Made by a program: the position numbers and the translations under genes. Below the pieces are notes generated by a model. The model was not told the DNA's origin and ran no database searches. It saw nothing but the letters and a program-made list of their open reading frames with translations. A stretch of 64,000 nt of DNA from Clytia hemisphaerica (taxonomy: Eukaryota; Cnidaria; Hydrozoa; Leptothecata; Clytiidae), in NCBI GenBank assembly GCA_902728285.1, contig CACVBU010000893.1:273863-337862 (forward strand). Reading direction: 5' to 3'. Shown here piece after piece: positions 12,339 through 25,600 of the stretch (the first letter of the stretch is position 1; every line of letters starts with the position of its first letter).

Positions 12339-15338
12339 ATATGACGTATTTTGCCTTTAGCTTACTCGGGTCCAATAAGTAGCCTTGTTTCCTGTTCTGT
12401 TTTAAATTATATTCTATGCCAAGTTTACAAAGTCATAACGGTCGTATTTGATTTAATTTGATGCGTTTAATACCGGAATACAAGGTATTTCTCCGGGAAA
12501 TGGGAAATGAGTTTAATAAAGTAAATGTATGTGAATTTGTCTATTTTGAATAATAGCTTGTTTCAAACGTTCTTTTATGACGTTGTAATAAAATTGGGAA
12601 GTATTGATTAAGTGTGAGTTCTTTGCTTTCATTTTCGAGACAGATGCTTTTTGCTTTCCTCCCTTGCAATATTTGTGGTACCGAACTGTTAATTAAATTG
12701 CTTTTCTCAAAAATTCTTCATCAATAAAATCTATTTGTAATAAAGATGCATCAAAATTGAGTCAAAAAGGATTTGATTTGTTTGTCAGTAGTAACTATTA
12801 CTCAGAGACCAGCGGCACTTTTTATTCCACCCATATTTAGAGTATCATGTTATAGTTTTGAGCTCTTTTGATCCTTACGGCTTAAGTGTGCAGATTTGGA
12901 CGGGATAAGGCCTACCCAGCTAAGGCAGGTCGTATCCAGAGTTGTTTTTGCACATTTGCAGAGTGAGTTAATTCTTCTAATGATGATAATTAAATTTTGA
13001 TTCTTTGTTACAAACGAAGAATTACAAATTGAGGGTATCCCGTATTATCAGCTTATTTTCTCCTGCAGTTTTCTGATTATATTATTGCATCTCATATTGG
13101 TTGATCTTCTTTAATATGTTGTTTTTGCAACTTTCGTATTATCTATCTCTCTTGCTCCACAAACCTGATTTAGCTACTTCTTGCAACGAATTTACACAAA
13201 CAGTGTAATACATATGAGCATTATAGGGTTAAAAATGATCTTAAAATAGATAGTAATCAATCTTGTGTATAATTCAATGTCAATAACAACAACATAGTGT
13301 GACTTATTTTATAGAAAGTACTCCTACCCTGCAGCAATGGGCTAGTATGATATCTCGGGAAAGATACCAGGTTTGCGAGATACTGTGTCTTTTAAAACCA
13401 AAAATCGAAAGAATTTTCCCCACAATTTCGGTTTCAATTTAAACAACATTTTTGAAAGTTTTGGATTTATGAGGAGCTTTCAAGATTGAGAAATGAAGAT
13501 CCACCATGTTTTTATACTGCACTGCTATGGCGCATGATTGCTGTTTGTGGGGATTGTGGTGAATGATTTAAATATTTTCACATGGCTTCGGCCTTTATAG
13601 ACCATGACCAGGGGATTGCTAAAGTTTCAAAAATAAAGAAAAAATTCAAAATGTCTGTGACCAAGTTTTTTATAATCAGCACCCTCAAATTGACTAAAAT
13701 CAATGGTCAAAGCTTGTTCACCGGCATTTTGAAAAAAAGTGAAACGTTTTGAGGGGGCTGGCCACGGCTTATTACTTTGAGTGAAAAGAACTAAGGATAA
13801 TTATAGAATTTCTTTCCAGGGATCTTTCCATTTCTCGCTCTGTACCTGGGATCGAAGTGGTTTTAGGGTGAAGTTTCCACACCACCAAGATAATCAAGTA
13901 AAGTCAACAAACACACTCACTGTGTCGAAAAGGATATTATAAATCACAGTCACATGGTAGTATCGTAATATGACGTCACAATGTCGATTCTTTACGACGT
14001 CGAAAATACACAAGTGACGTTTCATTTTACTGAAAAAGACGGGAAACAGGTCTCAAGAATGTTTGCAGGAAATTAAAACCCAGGGGTTGATGTATTCTTA
14101 ATCAATACAAACAATTAAACAATATAAGGTTTAATGGGAAAGTTTAAATATTTTGTAAAAAGACCAGAAGTTATGCCTGGGGTGTTTCTTTTAAAACATT
14201 TTGTGTTAGTCATGGTTGTAAACCTTATATAGTATTTACAAGGCGCGTGTATAGATAACGGATACTATATCTCCTATAGACTCATCTGGTATTTTTTTCT
14301 TTTGCGTGTACATTTGTTGTAATAAATAATCACAAGGTTACAGGAAAATGTTGAATTTGTATTTAAAGAATCAAAAGTATCCAACAGTGTGCGAGTCTTA
14401 TAGCCGGTAATCAAGCCTTCAGATGTATTGGGTGCATTGGTTGTTTTTCCTCTGCGATGAAGCGTGCTCTAGAAAAGAACCCTTATAAAACGGCTCTTTG
14501 TAACTCTCCTTCTAAGAGCTTTGGACGAGCATTTGGTTTTAATGTTTTAGTAATCTACACAGCAGGTGCTATGGTCTTTCCACTGGACCACTACAAAAGA
14601 ACTGGAAGGAAACAGAGAGCAGATTATAAAATATCCGTGTCAAAAGGAATGTCAAGAATTCGATGCCTTGTCTCAAACATAGAACGTCATAACCTAAAAC
14701 AGTACAAATATTTCACCACTGAAAAAAGAATTTCGTCAATCTATATTCTATAATTAATCAATGTTAAAGGAACTTCTAGCTGAGCGATATATGAGCTACC
14801 GGCCTTTTTTGCAAATTTATCTAACATTACTTCATTTTTTTTCGATACCCTTCCTTCCTCATTTTCTTAAAAAAACCTTATTTTTAACCACAATTATTTT
14901 GCAGGGTTTGCTATTACAATTCACTTTGACTGACAAAAAAATCAGGAAAATATATTCCTATTATTTGAATACTTTCATGACTTTCCGAGTTGCATGTTTT
15001 ACGTATTCCAGCATCAACAACTTGACAAATGAACTGTTCTTTATAGTTTTTAAGAATAGAAGGGAAGACCAGATCCGTCAATTCCTTTCAGTTGTTTGAA
15101 ACTTTTTTTTACGACATTCCTCACAAAGAAATCTACTTCCCTGTTCGTTTGTATAGGGTTGACAATGTTTTTTGAGGTTCCCAATTCCTTGTAAAGGATA
15201 TTATGGAGGAGATGGACTGATATCCGATGATATCCGCATTTAATAAACATTCAAGACGTGTTGACTGTTCTATTGGTCTTATTCTTAGACCTCAACCTTG
15301 GAAAATGTGTAAAGTTATACGAGTTTCTCGATAACATC

Positions 15339-15467
15339 TTCGACCATAACCGCCAATTGCCGCGCGGGTATTTTTTGTCCGTTTTACCACCCTAAAACCG
15401 TCCCAGTCTTTTTTCTATTGTCTATAGGTGCGAAAAAAGGACTGGGCAATTGGCGGCTACGGTCGAA
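15339..15467. repeat. Short hairpin repeat
   Basis: Arms TTCGACCATAACCGCCAATT and the inverted AATTGGCGGCTACGGTCGAA pair at the ends; an inner pair CCCAGTCTTTTTTC / GAAAAAAGGACTGGG extends the hairpin. About 129 bp in all. Likely a small foldback MITE; no clear target duplication. Confidence 0.6.
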
Positions 15468-15504
15468 AGGGTTTATTTTGTGACTGACTATACTTAACTT
15501 GAAC

Positions 15505-15856
15505 CTCTATAAGGGGGGGTTTCATGGTTGGCGGAGGAGCGGAATCGGCCCTTTTTTCGGACGGAGTGGCGGAATTTGGTGAAAATTTAGACGGAATTAC
15601 GGAAATTGGGTTCTCTGACGGAGACGGAAAATTAGACAATTTTAGTGCGGAAAAACGGAATTTAGCAAAATAATTTGCGGAATTTCGGAATTGGTAAAAG
15701 ATATTCAAAATTTGCGGAATTTTCGACAAAAATATTGAATTTCAAAGGAATTTTCGGTGAAGGAATTTTGGTTCAATTTAAGACGGTTTGACGGAAATTG
15801 GAGAAAAAATTGGCGGAATTGCGGAATCGGGTACCCCCTGAAACCCCCCTCTATAA
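15505..15856. mobile_element. hAT-like MITE with 8-bp target duplication and GCGGAATT body
   Basis: CTCTATAA occurs at 15505-15512 and again at 15849-15856, a perfect 8-bp direct repeat. Between them the element starts GGGGGGGTTTCA and ends TGAAACCCCC. Eight-bp duplications are typical of the hAT superfamily. The body is an irregular array of GCGGAAT(T) and ACGGA words, so open frames across it are not genes. Non-autonomous. Confidence 0.75.
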
Positions 15857-18269
15857 CCTCTGATGTTTCTATCATGAGAACAAACCCCAAAAACTACCCT
15901 TCCTATGGAGATATCATATCTATTTTTGTCTATCGTTCAAACCTTCCATTTCTCGACATACCCTTTGCGTTCGAGTTATGGAGACTAAACAATACAAACT
16001 TTCTGTTATTTTTATGATCATTTATCTTTGGAAGGAAGCAAAGATCAAGTGAAATTCTCGTTATCAACCGTAGTTTTAAGGTCCTACAACTGACTCCCAC
16101 TAAACCCCGAAGGTTTTTGGACGTCTGGAATTGAGAAATTCAGACTAAGAGTTCCAATTATTTGTCTATATCAAATATTTCATATGATTTTTTAAAAGAA
16201 TAACAGAGCTTTATATGTGGTATGACGCGATTTTCCATCTAAGAGTCAACCCTGGTCCTAAACTGACTTTTAATGTGCCCATAGTTTTAGGATGACCATT
16301 TTGTTTTCAAAAAGGGTAAAAGGATAATTCAAAATTAATCGAATTGGAATCTAAGAATTGGAGATCTATTGAAATGAATTTATGGTTTTCCCATGGGGAA
16401 AAGGTGGATCTTTACACCCCAGGTTAATTTTGTTTGTAAAACCTTCCTTGTTTGTTTTAAATGGAGAAAGAAAAAAATTTACTTTAAATTGGGAAGTTGT
16501 TCAAAGTTTAATATATTGAGGTCTTTTTTAATTCATTTATAGATTACTATAATTCTCAAATACTAATATTTTCCCAAAGTTCATACATTCAATTTTTCAT
16601 TACACATATTGATGGAGAAATCTTATTAAACCAACTGACCCAAGTGTTTTCAAACGTTGCACGAAACCTTCCGGCTCTTAATTCTGAAGAACTTCTTTCT
16701 TTTACTGTTTTTCGAAAATGAAGATTCGCCTGTTTCCCGAGATGCTTTTCCTTTAGCTTTTCTCTATAAACTATCATTACAAACTACCATTAAGAATTTT
16801 TTTCTTCTTCCATACGTACACTTCCGCTTGGAAAGTAAGAAATTTATAATCTCATCAAATTTTGATTAATTTTTCAAATTGAATTACAGAATTTGCTGAG
16901 TTATCACGCGAAATCTTGAACGAATAGGTGGATTTCCCATTCTACCTATTCTGCACATACCTAGTTATTGTGTCGCTTGTTGTAGCACACTCGCTGGCTA
17001 AGTGATAAAGCATATTACAAGATAGGGCAGGGTGGCTAAGTGATAAGGCATATCCCCAGCATATCACAAGATAGGGCGGGGCGACAGGTTCGTGTAGTAT
17101 AGGTGATACCTATAAAATGCAATATTCCCAATTTTCAACTCCTTTATAGAAAACAATCTGGATTTCGTAAATATTATCGTCAGTATTGAAATAGTATTTT
17201 TCAAGCCTTACGACTGCAAACTTGAGATTTCTTGAAAATTATATCCAATCGAAAATTAGATTATTAAATTTATTAGAAAATTGAAGCATTTATTACCTTC
17301 TAAACCACTCATGCCCAGCCACATATCATCAATTTAAGAGATATTGAGCACATACTCATAAAACCACTTCAAGCAAAAGTTAATGCTTCACGCCAAACCA
17401 GTACACGCAATTTCATTTCAAGCCTTTACAAGCCCTTTAAATCTCTTATACACGATAATCTTAACTTAACCGCAACCCTTGAAATTGGAGAAAATTTTTA
17501 CAAGTTTGAAAATACAACAAAGCAGTATTTTTGGCACGCGCCTTCAAAAACAAAATACTTTAAATAGGTGTTGGCTGATTTTTCTTTCATTATATTCTCG
17601 TGTTTGCTAACGGTCAGGTCCCTCTAATCACTTGTGAATATTATACCTTCCTTCCCCCTCAAAATTACCTAATGCAAAAATGTGAACCCAGTTTTTAAAT
17701 GTATCATGCTAGGTCAATACTTTTTTAGATTCAAGTTAACATAATTCTAAATGAGACCCCTACGGAAGGGGATAGATGGATTAGGGCTCAAAATAAAGTA
17801 AAAATCTATCATAAAATTCAGTTCATTCTTTTTGCATGATATTTCTCCACCTATCATTTTTGCACCGTTTTTGTTTCCCTTAAGTTTGTTTTTTTAACTG
17901 TCTAACCAAGTTTATCGTCTCGACTTTTCTCCTCCCATTTTATTTTTCATGTCAATACCTCTTGACTTGGCTTCTGTTCGCGTGAAGCTTTCAGTATTGA
18001 TGCAAAAAATACAAAATTTTAAAAAGCAACCAAGGAAGGGCAAAGCTGGAGATTCGCCTCATCAATTCAATCAGTAAAGGAGCGACGTTCAAGTGGTCAA
18101 AGGCGACAACGTCTCAAACTAGGGTTTCGCCGTTCACATACTCTCTCCTTCTTACGACCCGTTCAGTTAATAGATAGCCGAAACGACCCCGTAAAAACAA
18201 TCGAAAGACTATCTAAATGTGCTAGATTACTGGTTATCCACGTAATAAGATCGATTCTATAGAGCGTTG

Positions 18270-18510
18270 TAGAGGTGGTGGAGTGATACAGACCAGTGGA
18301 TGGACCGTAGTGCAAAGGTAGCATTCGGCTACGTTCGGCAAGGTTGGGTTCAATCCCCGGCCGGGTCATACCAAAGAGTTCATACTTAGTACAAATGGTA
18401 CTAGATTCTTCTCTGCTTGATGCTCGGCGATTAAGAGAAGGATCAGGGGTAAGTGAAGCGTAAATAGCTATCGAACTAGAGGAGCCTTTGGGTCGCGCCA
18501 AACTGTGGTC
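18270..18510 (+). mobile_element. tRNA-derived SINE-like repeat
   Basis: The stretch carries RNA polymerase III-type internal promoter words: a GTAGTGCAAAGGTAGCATTC segment resembling a tRNA A box and GGTTCAATCCCCGGCCGGGT, a near-consensus B box. Conserved-looking text continues downstream (TCATACCAAAGAGTTCATAC, then ATGGTACTAGATTCTTCTCT). The region is not a functional tRNA: no acceptor stem pairs around it. The 112-codon minus-strand frame over it is a by-product. Boundaries are approximate. Confidence 0.6.
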
Positions 18511-20740
18511 ACAGACTTAGTGGAAGGAGCTTATTCCTTGATAATTCTGTCCTCAGATGATTTGTTGTAAAAAGATCTCAGGGTTATGATAAATTAAGTT
18601 CTTCCAATTTCTTTGGATTTACCCATTATATTACCTTCTCCATCTCTAATAGTAATCATTGATGTTGGGGAGAATATGAGGGATTGTTTTCTGATTTCTG
18701 TTTCTTCTTTCCATCCTTTGTGAATTTTGACGAAATCAAATTATCACAAGAAATTATACCAATTTCCGTGTTTGGTAAACGTCTCTGATTCACCTTAGAC
18801 CAAACTCTCAACTTGTTGCTCCTTTATATTGTGGGATAATGTTAATGATTATTAATTAAAAAGTAAGTGATTTGATGATCGTAATTTGTATCAATATCCT
18901 GCTTCAAACAATCAGTGTATGGTTTTGGAGATTAATCAGATTGTGGTATTTTTTTTTTTTTGGTTAACTCAGGGGTAACTCGATTGACAGAGATACATCC
19001 GACTGTTAACTACGTCATTTTTGACGTAGTGTCGCTCTATTAATTCACTCAATGCTAAGGTATGATTTTATGGTTTATGTGATAAGGCATTCTTACATCC
19101 TTCCTACATACCTCCATTTCTGGTACTTTTATATTTATTGATTTACAAGCCACGAAGGTAACAAGGGATGACGAAATGCATTGTTTTCGTATATATAATG
19201 CAAAGCCGATTTAATGATTGTGATCGAGTATACTTTATTAATAAACCAGTTTTTCATGTTAATTTTGAAATTTACTTGAGCATTGACAGGAAAGGAAGAA
19301 AACTTAGGAAACCACCCGGTGGCAATAAACAGATACCGCCAGTGTTCTCCCCTTTAAATCAATACAATACCTCAGTACCAATACCTATATGATCCTTTTC
19401 CTCTCCCCAATTCCCAAACATTCAAAATTCCCCGTATAGAATGCATAATTTATGCAAGGAAAAATCATAATTTATGCGTCTTACAATACTAGTACTTAGT
19501 AATACTTTTGAATGAACCAATTGTGTTTATATTTTCCCCTTTCATGTTTTACTAGGCTCTAAAATCTCCTCCCATTTTCTCACAGAAAGTAGGCTTCTAA
19601 CTGTTTACTTATGAAAGTAAAGCTCCAGGATAATGCAGCAGTAGGTCCTTAAAACTTCTAGAAAAATGAAACATAGTTATTCAATTTCTCCCCTTATCAA
19701 CATGAAAACCTCATTTAATATTCATTACTTTGATAGAAGTTCAGTAAACATTTCACTAGCGGATTCTGTGAAACATAATAATCACCTATGGGAAATAGTC
19801 AAACTTGTCTCGTGAAATCACTCTATACCACTGTGCCTTCATTTTCTTTTTCCCTTTTTTACAGTGAATGAAAAATAAGTGTTTAAATACTGGTTTTTTT
19901 TTTTTCTTCTCGACTACCTCAGAGCTAGTTCGTCCTACTTTCCTCCTCTTTCTCTTTGTAGTACCGATGAGAAAACTAAGGAAAAAAGGAAGTTCCCTAA
20001 GTTAGGGAAAGCAAAAATTCCCCATCTTCTTTTTTCTTCTTTTACCCCTTGGATAATTTTTTCCTTCGTATCAAGCAAGCATTCAGAAAAGAAAAACAGA
20101 AAAAAAGCTTAACCACAAGATTTCTTTCATCTTCTTATTCTCATAAGTTTGTTTGTAACAAGTTTTGAACCACAGACCTTTGTTACTAAGTTACATGTAT
20201 ATCACCTTGGTGTCCTCATGAATGGCTCATTTTATGGTCACAAATAGACAAATATGGGTTTCACATATCCCCATGCTGATAACAGTAAGATAAGAAGAAA
20301 AAAAATATTTTTCAAACGAAAGCGATTTAAAGAAACATCCAACTTTTTAAGCCTGTTTATACCGCAAAAGATTAAAAATAGATACCTATTTTAGGACCGA
20401 TTTACCCACAGACTCAAGCCAATCAATCTTGAAACTTGTGCTAACCTTTATCATAATAAGTAATGAATGATATTTCTTGATGCTTATAGTGTGAAAATCT
20501 TTGTGAAAGATCCTCCAAGCCGCAATAAGGTGTGTACGATTGGTGAAGATATCTCTGACAAGCTGATGTTAAGATGTTGAAAACCATATCACTTCGCCCT
20601 CTATTATTGATCAAGTGATAATTTAAACTATAACTTTTTAATGAAAATTTGCTTATTTCAATACAAAAGTCAAGGGTAGTGGAACGACTGGGGACAAACT
20701 AATCAAAGCCAATAGTAAGCCAGGGGCTTACCACTCCAAA

Positions 20741-21166
20741 GTCTGTCTCAAGAGTATGTGGACGCCCATTTTCAGCACTCATTTTTTAATATTTTTAAAA
20801 GGTAAATACACCGTTGGAAAGATATATCCAAGCGGAATGATATATAAAATCAAAATTTTTCGAAAAATTGAAAACCGAAGGTTTTTTTTCTGGTTCGAAA
20901 ATCGTGATTATACTTTTTAGAATATTTAGAACTTGTTTATTTCATATCGGTGTTCAGTTCGCATCTTTCTTAGATTAGGTCTATTTTGGTCATTTTTGGT
21001 AATTTTAGGCCATTTCAGCTCTCGTTATTCTATTTTTCAAAAAGATTAAATTTATTCTATTATCCTCCTTGAAAATATCTTTCCAACGATGCATAACTTT
21101 TCAATAAAGCATAAGTGGGGGGGACTGAAAAGTTAAAAAAAAAGCACTAATACTTTTGAGACAGAC
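20741..21166. mobile_element. Foldback MITE with GTCTGTCTCAA ends
   Basis: Ends are GTCTGTCTCAAGAGTA (left) and TACTTTTGAGACAGAC (right). A second pair lies inside, CGTTGGAAAGATAT and ATATCTTTCCAACG, so much of the 426 bp can fold back. No coding capacity; no clear target duplication. Confidence 0.7.
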
Positions 21167-22657
21167 ATTAGCTCGAAGAATAAATTCAGGTTGCAGTAAG
21201 CCGACTGACTATCTCTCGAATGTCATAACTCGAACGGTTTTTCTGGTCCTCGGGTAAATCTTAGGTAATTTTTTTGTCTTTAACGCGGACACTCAATTCC
21301 TTTCCTTTGCAAAGTAGAATTTCCATTGAAACTGATATTCCTTTGGTGAAGAACGGACCTATGAAAAATCTTTAGTTTTGTCATTTTGATGATGGATTTC
21401 AACAGTATTGACGAATCACGTTGTCTTTTTTAACGTGAAAAAACGCTTCAGTCAAATCTGAAAGAGATGAAAGTAATACACTTTGTGGTTGATTTGAAGT
21501 GGATCCATTTTTCATCATCATCACCATATGTCTGTCAAATACATAATGCATTCTTTTCTTACATTGTCACCAATCATCTTTATTAATCCCTTAAATGAAG
21601 TCGGGGCCAATCATAAAAAATTTTCTCCTCGATGCATTGGCGTTTCATTTAGCTTGACACAAACAAAATTCTTGTTTGCATGGATTTACTTTCTTTGTGA
21701 AAAATTATTGCTATAGCCATTCCTCATTAAATCAAATTTCTCTAATTCGAATTTTTCTCTAACTCGAAATAATAACAGCTCGCGTTAGTGAAAGTCAACT
21801 GTAAATGCACCTTGCCAGCGATCTAGAAAAAAAAAGTTGCTGGTCTGAGGCTCGTGGAGCAAAGCAAAGCAATAATCCTCACTCAATAACCCTTCATCTA
21901 AAAAAAGGGTGTAGTCATTATCTTGTTACTCTATACCCTTGTCCTGTCATTTTTGCATTCACCCATCATACTTATTATACAACCTAAATATAGCCTATGT
22001 TCAACACCTTCTTCAAGATGTCTAGCCTGGTGTTGACAGATGAGCTCGTCCTTCCCCACTTTGTTTGTTTAACTATTCTGTTTCATTGAAACTCTCTTTT
22101 ACTTCAATTTTTTTGTGTTTGTTTTTCTTTTACTGTCATATGGCTATCACCTTACGCAATGGACTTTCTATATTTCGTCCAAAGCATATTTCATTAATGA
22201 TAAACAGCAGAAGGTTCCTCTTTCGATAGCTATCAAGCCGCCAGAGGTGTGGTGACGAGGGAGCAACTCTTTCTCCACTTACCCTTGTCTTTCCCTTTAA
22301 TTGCTGATGAACATAAAGTAGAGAGGCATAAGTACCATTTCGGAGTTTCCCAGCTTGAGTCCTGTTCCTTCCAATGTTCCGTTTTTTTGCCGGCTGGACA
22401 TGGGGATGTCCCCACCCTTAAAGGCAAAAATTCAAAAAAAATAAAAGGCGCAATAATTCGGATGACATACGCCATAGAATAATGATATGATTCATACCTT
22501 AATACATGTTTTCACCAATGACCACCATGTGAATTCCATTAGTAAACGTGGCATATTACATCTAAATACCCTTCAGTTTGAAATGTCAAACGGGGACTTA
22601 ACTGTCATTTTTTTAGATCCTTTTTCTTAAAATCTGCATTGACTTCTTTTTCTTCAG

Positions 22658-25600
22658 GATGATTTTTATCGGATGAAGCGAGCGGAAGCGAGGGTCAAGT
22701 TACGATCGGAAAGGTAATGTGTTATACCTCAGTCTCATGTGAGGTTGTCGGTCACCAAATTGTCTCGAAACATGGTTTCTTAAATTCTGGGCTCATATGA
22801 AACCTGCTGAATCTTTTTTGGTCATCAAAATGTTTCGTACAGCCCACAAAATCTGTCAAGATTTAAGTTATAACCAAAAGTTATAACAGCTTATTCAAGC
22901 TTACCCCGAAGTCTTAACAGGAAAGGTTTTATAAACATAAAAGATTCATGAACCATATTTCGTTCGGTTTCGAGACAATTTGGTGACTAGTGCCCGCAAG
23001 ACTTGTTTGTACACTACTAAGTTTGTCAGTAAAATTTTCCCAACTAAATTTGTAGATAAAATTTTAATTTCGACTTAATTTCTTCAAAGATCTAAGAAGT
23101 TCCTTGGATCTACCTGGTAGATTTTTGCTTGGATTTCGTAAATAGTTTGTTTTTACAAACTTGGTCTAAACCAGGCTTTATTGTACGAAACATTATCGAA
23201 GCATAATGAACGTATGTTAACAATGCACGAAATTGTATCTAAATGTTGGTTTGTTTTTTGACACCTTCTGATAATCAAATAAACGCCTCTTTTTCTTGCT
23301 ATCAAATGTTTTTGTAATTTCACGGCGCCCTTAGTTAAATACCTTGTCTTTTAATTTCAAAATTACGTCAGACAAAAATGCGTGTTATCACAGGCACGAC
23401 GCCGACGCACCGGGTATGGCAGGTACGGTAGATGCGACGGTCGCCGTACCTGATTTTTGTCCGAAAACTCCTATATTCGTCGGTAATATTGCTTAATTTA
23501 CTCATTTGCCATATTAAAAAGCTTCCCCCGTCTTAGTATCGAGCTCAACAGTGCTTGGGAAGGTTAAATTCAATTAAAACCTGAGAAAGTTATTAATGAA
23601 AATTCAATTTTGTTACTTTCTTGACCAAAATTTTACCAAAGGAAAGTCGTTTGGAGGCACAATCAGTCCTCATCACTTATGATTCACGGACAAATAGCCT
23701 ATCGAGAAATGAATGCATTGATAATAGTTTCAGTGATAAATTGACAAACATTATTTTACTTCCAGACGTATGATCTTGGGTAATGATGGGTTGAATGCCG
23801 TATCTCTGAACGAAAAAAATCAGGTTAGTATAAAACCTTCAAATTGCTAATCTGTTTTCTTGAAACATTTCTCGAACCCTGGTTTACTATCCTTTGTGGT
23901 GATAAATATATATCACGATTCGACGAGTACCATTTGAGGAATCGATTTGGGAACTGGGTGATAAATTTTGCTTGAATTGGCCTTTTCCTACCTAAATGAA
24001 AATAGTGGATAGTAATTGCTAGAGCACTAGACATGACAACCGAACTTCACAATCCTAAAAGGAGTATAACGGGTCATGAATAACGGGTCCATCTAAAGAA
24101 CTGTATGCTACAGATAGGTCCAAATACAAATAGTCTATCAATTTTTCGTGTGATTTTAAAAGGGATAAATGGACCAAAATAATTCGTCACATGTTCCGTA
24201 AGCGTCCGCCACTATGTTACTGCTTTAAAGCTGTCTAGTCTAGAATTTTATATTTTCTGTTTTCTTTTTCAGAAAATCTTATGCTATAAGAACATCTTAG
24301 AATTGATGGCTCTGTACAACAAAGATACGTTCAAGTTTAAACTCGAAATGGCACCGGTATGTTTACTTATTCAAATATTATAGCGTTAAATATCAAGGAA
24401 ATGAACATCAAATGCTCAGGTTTTCTTTGGCTGCTGGCATCCACTAACGGATTCGTGCTATACTGTCCGAGGTTTCATAGAGGTCTGATTTAGACCTAAA
24501 TTCTCCTGTCTGAAATAGAATTCTATTCAGACTAGACAAACTGAAGAATTCTTTTTGACTAGGATTCTGGAATAATACTGGAATGATTAATTCAGGTTTC
24601 TGTTTTAAATGACATTTGAACACTAAACCCCCCTGAAAATTACTCATTGTAAATGGAAATTCTTGTTTTCTACGAACTGATACCGTAACATTCAAATGAT
24701 GAATTGAAATGTATATTTTTTTAAAGAGGGAAACATTTTTACAATTTCTTCAAACTCTTTCTTATGATCTCATCAAAATTAAATTTATCTGGTAAAACAA
24801 ATTCACCGACCGCCACTCCGCCACTTGGCTTACCACCATCACCGCCCTCCTCATCACCATGGAGATCCAAATCACATAATGAAGGGTGGCGTTGAACGCC
24901 CTCTACATCTGAGAAAGAAGACTGGGAACTAGAGCCGCCCATTTGTTTCAACTTGTATTTCAATGTTCTATTTTCGTTGAGTACTACTAAGGATTCTTCT
25001 TCAACTTCTTTGATCATTTGTTTGGTTGATTCAGCACACGTGATCATTTTCTTGATACGTTTATTCTTTTTGATCAGTTCAGCTTGTAAAACTTCTATTT
25101 GCTCCTGTCAAATGAAATTAAAGTGAAAATTGTGGAGTATGAAAAATTGACATGTACACCAACCCCGGGGGGGGGGCACTCAAGGTAAATGACCTACCAG
25201 ACGTTCGGCCCTAAGGGTAGGTTTTTCATAGTTCAGCTAGTGCACTGTAAGGGTAGGAAATTACAAAACTGCACTGAACTGCACTGTAAGGATAGGGAAT
25301 TGTGATAAAAGGCCAAAATTGGTCAATTTTGGAGGAAAAATTCCACATTTTCTTGGAAAATTGCAAAAATTTTCGCCCTCACGGGCGAGAAATTTTTAAA
25401 AAGTGCACTGTAAGGGTATGATTTTTCATGGAAATTCACTGCACTGTAAGGATCCGATTTTAGAAGCCAAATTTTGGGCCGAACGTATGGTCGTTTTCAG
25501 ATCGAGTGCCCCCCCCCCCCGGGACACCAACCTGAGCTAGTGATCATGAAACGGATTAACCCTTTTCGTGCCCATGTCAAGTATATTTGACATTGCGAAA

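Larger units (their letters stand above)
10865..22657. other. 12-kb stretch without a recognised gene
   Basis: No coding exon could be supported on either strand. It holds inverted-repeat elements at 12055-12338, 15339-15467, 15505-15856 and 20741-21166, a SINE-like copy near 18270-18510, and a CRE-like palindrome (ACTACGTCA...TGACGTAGT) at 19010-19031. The START-domain gene that starts to be visible at 22658 opens in mid-protein, so its 5' exons may be hidden here as short exons I could not recognise. It could also carry regulatory DNA for the forkhead gene. Confidence 0.5.

Noticed and set aside
14457..15099. Two consecutive plus-strand frames of 98 and 112 codons
   Set aside because: No similarity to known domains, second one is very hydrophobic/Phe-rich as expected from T-rich DNA; no splice links found.
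17020..17110. tRNA-like GGCTAAGTGATAAGGC words, twice in tandem
   Set aside because: A-box resemblance only; no good B box or cloverleaf, so neither a tRNA nor a confident SINE.
18163..18501. 112-codon minus-strand frame
   Set aside because: Overlaps a tRNA-derived SINE-like repeat on the other strand.
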